Origin: Bacteroidia bacterium | GTDB taxonomy: Bacteria > Bacteroidota > Bacteroidia > Flavobacteriales > Flavobacteriaceae | Direction: 5' to 3' | Length of the DNA stretch: 5,079 nt | Assembly (NCBI GenBank): GCA_030425715.1 | Contig: JAUIAA010000177.1 | Span: forward strand, 1-5,079 | Shown: one piece after another, positions 1 through 5,079 of the stretch | Numbering within the stretch: the stretch's first letter is position 1 | Layout: each line of letters starts with the position of its first letter | Made by a program: the position numbers and the translations under genes | The notes under the pieces: model-generated | Database searches by the model: none | The model's input: the letters and a program-made list of their open reading frames with translations, nothing else | What the model was told of the DNA's origin: nothing

Positions 1-839
1 CAGGTAGAAGTTTTGAAGGACAAAAATTAGAAAACTTGGCCTGGCGTTGGAAACAGGCTACAAAAGATCCAGATGCTTGGTGGTGTAAGTATCCTGGCTT
101 ACCATTTAGTACTGAAAATATGGATAGTATTGCAGTACGTAAACATACTTATCAAAAATTAGTGAAAGACTTTATGCGTTCTGGAGCGGCTATTGATGAT
201 AATATTGGTAGGATTTTAGATTATTTAGAGGCAAAAGGATTGGCAGATAATACTATCGTAATCTATACTGCCGATCAAGGTTATTTTTTAGGAGAACATG
301 GTTTTTTTGACAAAAGGTTAATCTATGAAGAATCTTTACGTATGCCCTTTGTAATTCGTTATCCAAAAGAAATTCCAGCAGGAAAAAGATTAGACGATAT
401 TATTTTGAATATAGATTTCCCAGCACTTTTTGCCGATTATGCCAATGTACCTTTTCCTAAATCTATGCAAGGAAAAAGTTTTAGAAAAAACCTTACTGGT
501 AATACTCCAAAAGATTGGCGAAAAACTGCATATTACAGGTACTGGCAGCACGCCCCTATTCGTCCTGGGCATTTTGGAGTGCGAAATGATAGGTATAAAC
601 TAGCTTTATTTTATGGTAAACCTCTAGGAAAAACAGGCACTTCCAAAGAAACTAGTCCGCCAGCTTGGGAATTTTATGATCTAGAAAAAGATCCACATGA
701 AAACAATAATGCATATAATAATCCCGCTTATGCGGAAATAATAGCCAACATGAAATTGGAATTACAAAAACAACGAGCATATTATGGAGATACAGATGAG
801 GATTATCCTGAAATTAATGAAATGATTAAAAACCTGTAA
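1..839 (+). CDS. S1-family sulfatase, C-terminal part (5' end outside window)
   Basis: This is the C-terminal part of a type I (alkaline-phosphatase-fold) sulfatase that hydrolyses sulfate esters, presumably on a polysaccharide. The reading frame is open from base 3 to the left edge, giving 278 visible codons. The TTG at 36 is an internal Leu codon, not a start. The visible part carries the second half of the active site: a metal-binding Asp-Gln in Y-T-A-D-Q-G (Asp at 273-275), G-E-H-G (His at 297-299) and F-D-K-R (Lys at 312-314). It then has the usual C-terminal subdomain with R-N-D-R-Y-K-L and W-E-F-Y-D-L-E-K-D-P. The missing N-terminus, which would hold the formylglycine site and export signal, should be about 250-260 residues if spaced as in the sulfatase at 2212-3771. 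Over a 40-residue block at the metal site it matches that protein at 27 positions, so the two are paralogues of one branch. It ends 11 nt before the next sulfatase gene. Family is certain; substrate is unknown. Confidence 0.95.
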   Translation, partial: GRSFEGQKLENLAWRWKQATKDPDAWWCKYPGLPFSTENMDSIAVRKHTYQKLVKDFMRSGAAIDDNIGRILDYLEAKGLADNTIVIYTADQGYFLGEHGFFDKRLIYEESLRMPFVIRYPKEIPAGKRLDDIILNIDFPALFADYANVPFPKSMQGKSFRKNLTGNTPKDWRKTAYYRYWQHAPIRPGHFGVRNDRYKLALFYGKPLGKTGTSKETSPPAWEFYDLEKDPHENNNAYNNPAYAEIIANMKLELQKQRAYYGDTDEDYPEINEMIKNL

Positions 840-850
840 AATAATAAACC

Positions 851-2200
851 ATGCTTTTTAAAATTTCATTTACTTGGTTGTTTTTATTCCTTGCCTTTTA
901 TGGAAATAATTTTAACAAAAATACGTCTGTCCTTAAAAAACAAACCCCAAACATTATTATTCTATTTCCTGATGATATGGGCTATGGAGACACTAGTTAC
1001 AATGGTCATCCAAGCATCCAAACACCCAATTTAGATAAATTAGCGAACCAAGGACTAAAGCTCAGTAATTTTTATTCGGGCTCACCAGCTTGTAGTGCAA
1101 GTAGGTATTGCTTGTTAACTGGTAAATACCCTAATAAATCTGGGTTTGATTGGGTGCTTTATCCAAAATCCGAAAGAGGATTACACCCTAAAGAAGTCAC
1201 CCTTGCGGAAGCCTTAAAAAATCGAGGTTATGCTACAGCCATGTTTGGTAAATGGCATTTAGGCTCTACCAAAAAAGAATATTTACCTATTCAAAATGGT
1301 TTTGATACTTATGTTGGGTTGCCTTACAGTAATGATATGATTCCGCCAAAATGGCCAGACATCCCTCTTTTTCATAACAATGATACACTGCAATTAAACC
1401 CAGACCAATCTCAACTTACCAAATTGTATACGGAAAAGGCAATAAATTTTATAATGGAACATAAAAAAAATCCATTTTTTATCTACCTACCCTATGCCAT
1501 GCCACATGTTCCCTTACATGCAAGTAAGCACTTTAAAGGAACCTCGGAAAGAGGTTTGTATGGAGATGTTATAGAAGAAATTGATTGGAGTGTGGGTGAA
1601 ATTGTTACTGCGCTTAAAAATTTAAATTTAGAAAAGAACACCGTGGTGTTTTTTGCAAGTGACAACGGACCTTGGATTATTAAAGGACTTAAAGGCGGGT
1701 CTTCTGGCTTGTTTAAAGATGGTAAAGGAAGTACTTGGGAAGGTGGTATGCGAGTTCCTGGAATAGTGTATTGGCCAGGAACTATACATGCGAATACCAA
1801 TACTGAAGTTACTGCAGTAAAAGATATTTACCCAACTATTTTATCAATAGTAGATGGAGAAACCTATAAAAATGCAAAAATGGATGGTTATGATTTTAGC
1901 CAGCTATGGCAACAAACCAAACCTCATAAAAAAGTGGAAAAACCGTTCTTTTATTACGGACTAAGAAATGAGCTTTTTGCAGTTAGAAAAGGAGCTTGGA
2001 AATTACATGTAAAAACACATAGCCAAACCAAAAATGTGTATTTCGATGGTAAAACTCCACTACTTTTTAATGTAAATATAGACCCTTCAGAAACCAAAGA
2101 TGTTGCTAGTGAAAATCCTGAAATTGTAATTGAATTATCTCAATTAATCGATAAACAACTACAAGCTGATAAAAATTACACCAATTATTTTGACCAATAA
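851..2200 (+). CDS. Arylsulfatase A-like S1 sulfatase, complete
   Basis: This is a complete 449-residue type I sulfatase of the arylsulfatase A-like kind, a sulfate-ester hydrolase probably acting on a sulfated glycan in the envelope. The active site is intact: metal Asp41-Asp42 (F-P-D-D-M-G-Y-G-D), the formylglycine site C81-S-A-S-R85 followed by L-L-T-G-K-Y, K134 and H136 in G-K-W-H-L-G, H219 in M-P-H, D271-N272 in S-D-N-G, and K292 before T-W-E-G-G-M-R-V-P. The site has Ala where Pro is more usual; C-x-A-x-R is an accepted variant. The N-terminus has a hydrophobic stretch (residues 7-17) but no lipobox Cys and no clean signal-peptidase I site, so it may be a poor signal peptide or a retained anchor. 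The start is firm: an in-frame TAA lies at 845-847, two codons upstream. No Shine-Dalgarno sequence is visible, as is common in Bacteroidota. It sits 11 nt after one sulfatase gene and 11 nt before another. It differs clearly from both in motif context, suggesting a different sulfate position or sugar. Substrate is not determinable here. Confidence 0.96.
   Translation: MLFKISFTWLFLFLAFYGNNFNKNTSVLKKQTPNIIILFPDDMGYGDTSYNGHPSIQTPNLDKLANQGLKLSNFYSGSPACSASRYCLLTGKYPNKSGFDWVLYPKSERGLHPKEVTLAEALKNRGYATAMFGKWHLGSTKKEYLPIQNGFDTYVGLPYSNDMIPPKWPDIPLFHNNDTLQLNPDQSQLTKLYTEKAINFIMEHKKNPFFIYLPYAMPHVPLHASKHFKGTSERGLYGDVIEEIDWSVGEIVTALKNLNLEKNTVVFFASDNGPWIIKGLKGGSSGLFKDGKGSTWEGGMRVPGIVYWPGTIHANTNTEVTAVKDIYPTILSIVDGETYKNAKMDGYDFSQLWQQTKPHKKVEKPFFYYGLRNELFAVRKGAWKLHVKTHSQTKNVYFDGKTPLLFNVNIDPSETKDVASENPEIVIELSQLIDKQLQADKNYTNYFDQ
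1091..1105 (+). other. Formylglycine modification site C-S-A-S-R
   Basis: Codons 81-85 of the middle sulfatase encode C-S-A-S-R followed by L-L-T-G three residues on. By family knowledge the Cys is oxidised to C-alpha-formylglycine, the catalytic nucleophile. In Bacteroidota this is usually done by a radical-SAM anaerobic sulfatase-maturating enzyme, which is not encoded in this window. Confidence 0.9.
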
Positions 2201-2211
2201 CCTTTTGCATT

Positions 2212-2274
2212 ATGATACCTAAGCAGCACATCTATTTATATATTACATTTTTACTCGTTATAGCTATTTCTTGT
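2212..2274 (+). other. Lipoprotein signal peptide with lipobox
   Basis: Codons 1-21 encode a short polar start with a Lys, a hydrophobic core (about residues 7-19) and A-I-S-C with Cys21 as the likely lipidated residue. The residues after Cys are K-E-Q-K-K, not the acidic run typical of well-studied Bacteroidota surface-export signals. Surface exposure is therefore less certain than membrane anchoring. Confidence 0.8.
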
Positions 2275-3771
2275 AAAGAGCAAAAAAAAACTGAAGAGAA
2301 AAGACCAAACATTGTATTTATTATGAGTGATGACCATTCTTATCAAACCATAAGTGCTTATGATAAAACGTATATTCAAACACCTAATATTGACCGTATT
2401 GCAAAAGAAGGTGCACTATTTACCAATAGTTTTGTAACTAATTCTATATGTGGACCAAGCCGTGCGGTACTGCTTACTGGCACTTTTAATCATATCAATG
2501 GGCAAATAAATAATGCGGTAACTTTTGATAGTGCCCAAGTAACTTTTCCAAAACTATTGCAAAAAGCGGGTTATCAAACGGCTTTGATTGGCAAATGGCA
2601 TTTGCGAAGTGAGCCAACAGGTTTTGACCATTACGACAGATTGATCGGGCAAGGTGATTATTACAATTCTACTTTTATAAAAAATGGTAAAAAAACACCT
2701 TCAAAAGGCTATGTTACTGATGTAATTACAGATAAAAGTATTGATTGGCTTGAGCAAAGAGATACAGCTAAGCCTTTTTCGTTAATGATACATCATAAAA
2801 CCGCACATCGTGTTTGGATGCCAAATACAGATAATTTTCATTTGTTCGACTCTACAAATTTTAAAACTCCTAATACTTTTTTTGACACTTACGTGGATAG
2901 ACTTGCAGCGCAGCATCAAAAAATGAGTATAGACAAGGATATGGATTTGGTATATGATTTAAAAATGTTAGATAGTTTGGGCGAAATAAAAACGCCTTAT
3001 AGGCATATGTTTGAAAATATGATTGCCAAACTCACCCCAGAACAAAGAAAAAAGTGGGATGCCTATTATAACCCAATAATTGAGGCGTTTAAAAAACAAG
3101 GGCTCCAAGGTAAAGATTTGGTTTTATGGAAATATAAAAGGTATATGCAAGATTATTTACGCTGTATTTACTCCTTAGATCAAAATATTGGCAGGGTACT
3201 AAACTATTTAGAAACGCATCATTTACTAGAAAATACCATCGTAGTTTACACTTCCGACCAAGGGTTTTATATGGGAGAACACGGTTGGTTTGACAAAAGG
3301 TTTATGTATGAACAATCGTTAAGAACACCACTTATGATACGAGTTCCAAAAAAATATGGAGGAACTCCAAAAAACATTGTACCAATGGTACAAAATATTG
3401 ATTATGCTCCTACTTTTTTAGACTATGCTGGTGTAGCTATTCCTAAAAAAATGCAAGGAAAATCCTTAAAACCATTATTAAATAATGAGGATAATGCCTC
3501 TTGGCGAGATGCTATTTATTATCATTATTACGAATATCCTAATGAACATATGGTATTGCGTCATTACGGTATTCGCACCGACAGATACAAACTAATTCAT
3601 TTTTACGATAAAGAATTAGATAGTTGGGAGTTATATGATTTACAAAATGACCCAGATGAAATGCAAAATATTTATGCTCAAAAAGAAAATGTAAACTTAA
3701 TTAACGAATTGAAATCAAAACTAAAAGAGCTACAAGTGCAATATAAAGATACCGATAGGAGTACTTTTTGA
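2212..3771 (+). CDS. S1-family sulfatase, mucin-desulfating/GlcNAc-6-sulfatase-like, lipoprotein
   Basis: This is a complete 519-residue type I sulfatase with a lipoprotein signal, so it is probably anchored in the outer membrane. Active-site residues in order are metal Asp40-Asp41 (M-S-D-D-H), formylglycine site C80-G-P-S-R84 followed by L-L-T-G, K128 and H130 (G-K-W-H-L), H199 (H-K-T-A-H-R-V-W-M-P), D349-Q350 (S-D-Q-G), H357 (G-E-H-G) and K362 (F-D-K-R). The C-terminal subdomain has I-R-T-D-R-Y-K-L (454-461) and W-E-L-Y-D-L-Q-N-D-P (472-481). From memory of the family, the H-K-x-x-H-R-x-W-M-P block and the D-K-D-M-D-L-V-Y-D-L-K segment resemble mucin-desulfating/N-acetylglucosamine-6-sulfatase-like enzymes (SulfAtlas S1_11-like). 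That subfamily call is an inference and the substrate may differ. The start is the first ATG after an in-frame TGA at 2191-2193 and gives a good lipoprotein signal. It is the last gene of the sulfatase operon, 11 nt after the preceding gene, and meets the - strand gene one base beyond its stop. Confidence 0.96.
   Translation: MIPKQHIYLYITFLLVIAISCKEQKKTEEKRPNIVFIMSDDHSYQTISAYDKTYIQTPNIDRIAKEGALFTNSFVTNSICGPSRAVLLTGTFNHINGQINNAVTFDSAQVTFPKLLQKAGYQTALIGKWHLRSEPTGFDHYDRLIGQGDYYNSTFIKNGKKTPSKGYVTDVITDKSIDWLEQRDTAKPFSLMIHHKTAHRVWMPNTDNFHLFDSTNFKTPNTFFDTYVDRLAAQHQKMSIDKDMDLVYDLKMLDSLGEIKTPYRHMFENMIAKLTPEQRKKWDAYYNPIIEAFKKQGLQGKDLVLWKYKRYMQDYLRCIYSLDQNIGRVLNYLETHHLLENTIVVYTSDQGFYMGEHGWFDKRFMYEQSLRTPLMIRVPKKYGGTPKNIVPMVQNIDYAPTFLDYAGVAIPKKMQGKSLKPLLNNEDNASWRDAIYYHYYEYPNEHMVLRHYGIRTDRYKLIHFYDKELDSWELYDLQNDPDEMQNIYAQKENVNLINELKSKLKELQVQYKDTDRSTF
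2449..2463 (+). other. Formylglycine modification site C-G-P-S-R
   Basis: Codons 80-84 of the third sulfatase form the canonical C-x-P-S-R signature with downstream L-L-T-G. Cys80 is expected to become formylglycine. It is the Cys type, as in the middle sulfatase, so one maturation enzyme could serve both. Confidence 0.95.
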
Positions 3772-3772
3772 T

Positions 3773-5079
3773 TTAATTTTTCAATTTAAATACTTGTAGT
3801 TTACCATTATTATTCCCAACCAGAATTAATTTTTGTTTTCCTTTGGTGATGAGTTTAATTTTTTTGGCGTCGTTATTAGCAAAAAATCCAGAATCTAGAT
3901 GTGACATAGGTTTGAAATTGTTTTTTCCATCTCCCAATAAAATTACACCAATACCTGCATCGTTTCTTGTAGTTTCTATTTCAGAAGTATACAAGTTTCC
4001 AACCATCATTAGGTCTAAATTCCCATCGCTATTCATATCATTTACCAAAATATCATTTGTGCTCGAAAACTGTGCTTCTACTGGGAGTTTAGTAACTTTA
4101 AAATTTCCGTCTCCAAGGTTTTCAATAAATGAACTAGCAAAAGTTTGTGTTTCATAATGTAAAGATTCTGATAGCTTTTCTTTCCCATAAATATCTGTCA
4201 CATCCATACTCGCAAAAATGTCGTACTTTTTTATATCTTTCTTTAATTTGGGTATTTGTTGAGAAGAACATGAAAATCCTCTTACTGGAAAATGCTTTCC
4301 AAAATTATAATAGCCCAATACGATATCACCTTTTCCATTGTTATCAAAGTCTTCATAAAAAACGTCAAATGGTTCTTTAATTGAGGTTTTATATTTATAA
4401 TTTAATCCAAGGTTTCCAGCTATATAATCCATATCTCCATCTTTATCAAAATCTCCTTGCTCTACGGTAAACCACCAGCCGGCAGAATTTTCTAATCCTT
4501 TTGTTTTGGCTTCACTAAAGTTTCCTTTATCATTTTTCAAGATAGTAAGTGACATCCATTCGCCAACTATAAATAAATCTAAATCATCATCATTATCATA
4601 GTCTGTCCAAATTGCATCGGTAACCATTCCAATATTATTCAATACTTTAGCTAATTGCTCAGTTTTGTCTATTAATTTACCATTCTCATTTACCAAAATC
4701 TTACTACTTGTGGGTGTTGGATAATTCCTAGGATTATGTCTACCTCCAACAAAAACATCTAAATCTCCATCATTATCAAAATCAGCTGGGACAACTACAC
4801 TACCGCTGGTAACGATGTTGTTAATACTTTTACTAGATTTTGTAAATTTTCCATTGCCATCATTCAAATAAACTCTGTCTAAATAATTTTTAGAATTGTT
4901 TTCAAACTCATTTCCACCACTCACGACATACAAATCTTGATCACCATCATTATCTACATCTAAAAATACGGCATCTAGATCCTCATACACTCCATCTAGA
5001 GCAAAATCTTTTATTCTTTGTTTTTTAAATCCATCCTTAGTTTGAAAGTATAGGGTTGCCGCATTTTGTGAAGCCCCTC
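3773..5079 (-). CDS. FG-GAP/VCBS repeat protein (CRTAC1/UnbV-like), C-terminal part, 5' end outside window
   Basis: This is the C-terminal 434 codons of a large extracytoplasmic beta-propeller-type repeat protein. The frame stays open to the right edge, and the GTG at 4990 is an internal Val codon, not a start. Six calcium-binding D-x-D-x-D/N-x-x-x-D loops are visible, each followed by a hydrophobic strand such as L-Y-V-V or V-F-V-G-G. Between them are stretches like G-A-S-Q-N-A-A near the edge, Y-Y-N-F-G-K-H-F-P-V-R-G, C-S-S-Q-Q-I-P and R-N-D-A-G-I-G. These are familiar from Bacteroidota proteins annotated as VCBS repeat-containing or ASPIC/UnbV, which are often around 1100 residues, so more than half is probably missing. 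The fragment ends in a plain Q-V-F-K-L-K-N with no recognisable type IX secretion C-terminal domain. No enzymatic motif is seen; the usual guess for such proteins is surface binding or adhesion, without firm experimental role. It is transcribed toward the sulfatase operon and is not part of it, though proteins of this type often lie near polysaccharide-use genes. Confidence 0.94.
   Translation of the reverse strand, partial: GASQNAATLYFQTKDGFKKQRIKDFALDGVYEDLDAVFLDVDNDGDQDLYVVSGGNEFENNSKNYLDRVYLNDGNGKFTKSSKSINNIVTSGSVVVPADFDNDGDLDVFVGGRHNPRNYPTPTSSKILVNENGKLIDKTEQLAKVLNNIGMVTDAIWTDYDNDDDLDLFIVGEWMSLTILKNDKGNFSEAKTKGLENSAGWWFTVEQGDFDKDGDMDYIAGNLGLNYKYKTSIKEPFDVFYEDFDNNGKGDIVLGYYNFGKHFPVRGFSCSSQQIPKLKKDIKKYDIFASMDVTDIYGKEKLSESLHYETQTFASSFIENLGDGNFKVTKLPVEAQFSSTNDILVNDMNSDGNLDLMMVGNLYTSEIETTRNDAGIGVILLGDGKNNFKPMSHLDSGFFANNDAKKIKLITKGKQKLILVGNNNGKLQVFKLKN
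4013..4960 (-). repeat. Six FG-GAP/VCBS calcium-loop repeats within the repeat protein
   Basis: Protein-level repeats in gene order: D-V-D-N-D-G-D-Q-D at 4934-4960, D-F-D-N-D-G-D-L-D at 4757-4783, D-Y-D-N-D-D-D-L-D at 4577-4603, D-F-D-K-D-G-D-M-D at 4427-4453, D-F-D-N-N-G-K-G-D at 4325-4351 and D-M-N-S-D-G-N-L-D at 4013-4039. The first five are about 100-180 nt apart and the last follows after a roughly 300-nt non-repeat stretch. The third replaces the loop Gly with Asp, and the fifth and sixth are the most degenerate. The DNA is only loosely repeated, so this is old divergence and not a recent tandem expansion. Confidence 0.9.

Noticed and set aside
390..572. Open frame of 60 codons on the - strand inside sulfatase 1
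   Set aside because: It is antisense to well-conserved sulfatase sequence, with no recognisable motif.
36..839. TTG at 36 as the start of a short 267-residue sulfatase
   Set aside because: The frame is open to the left edge with sulfatase-like sequence before it, and the N-terminal catalytic half is missing, so the gene simply begins outside the window.
1492..1800. Open frame of 102 codons on the - strand inside sulfatase 2
   Set aside because: It lies wholly within a conserved sulfatase coding region, has a Pro/Ser/Leu-rich antisense composition and shows no domain.
2201..2211. Promoter or ribosome-binding site in the CCTTTTGCATT spacer
   Set aside because: It does not fit the Bacteroidota -7 box (TAnnTTTG) and has no purine-rich Shine-Dalgarno; 11 nt between same-strand genes is better explained as an operon spacer.
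3771..3791. Possible bidirectional terminator hairpin at the convergent junction
   Set aside because: The stem is only six A/T pairs plus a bulged extension and overlaps a stop codon, so it is too weak to call in DNA this AT-rich.
3843..4380. Two + strand open frames (3843-4157 and 4147-4380) under the repeat protein
   Set aside because: Both are antisense shadows of the FG-GAP/VCBS gene, whose - strand frame has clear repeated calcium loops.
4988..4990. GTG at 4990 as the start of the repeat protein
   Set aside because: The - strand frame continues for 29 more codons to the right edge and these encode family-typical sequence (G-A-S-Q-N-A-A, L-Y-F-Q-T), so the GTG is internal.

Overview
The window is AT-rich, has short spacers, lacks Shine-Dalgarno-like leaders, and carries several secreted S1-type sulfatases beside a large FG-GAP/VCBS repeat protein. 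This points to a Bacteroidota genome, most likely a marine or otherwise polysaccharide-degrading flavobacterium; that assignment is inferred from gene content and base composition. The piece looks like part of a polysaccharide-utilisation region for a sulfated glycan, although no SusC/SusD pair, glycoside hydrolase, sulfatase-maturating enzyme or regulator lies inside the window.

Layout. Positions 1-3771 hold three sulfatase genes on the + strand in head-to-tail order. The first is cut by the left edge and keeps only its C-terminal 278 codons. The second (851-2200) and third (2212-3771) are complete. Both spacers are exactly 11 nt, so the three are very probably one operon whose promoter lies left of the window. 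From 3773 to the right edge, on the - strand, runs the C-terminal 434 codons of a multi-repeat calcium-binding (FG-GAP/VCBS, CRTAC1/UnbV-like) protein, cut at its 5' end. Its stop codon is separated from that of the third sulfatase by a single base.

How the genes fit together. Sulfatases 1 and 3 are close relatives: they share the D-Q-G / G-E-H-G / F-D-K-R metal-site block, which resembles the mucin-desulfating/GlcNAc-6-sulfatase-like branch. Sulfatase 2 belongs to a different, arylsulfatase A-like branch. A mix of branches in one operon usually means that different sulfate positions or sugars of one polymer are removed by different enzymes. Sulfatase 3 has a lipoprotein signal, while sulfatase 2 has only a poor signal peptide without a lipobox, so they may sit in different places in the envelope. 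The glycan itself cannot be named from this sequence.

Nothing here requires a new kind of system. The points most worth a second look are the altered catalytic-His motif of sulfatase 3, the C-S-A-S-R formylglycine site of sulfatase 2, the one-base convergent junction, and the 9-A tract just after the lipobox of sulfatase 3. There is no intergenic stretch longer than 11 nt, and I see no RNA genes, mobile elements or CRISPR repeats.
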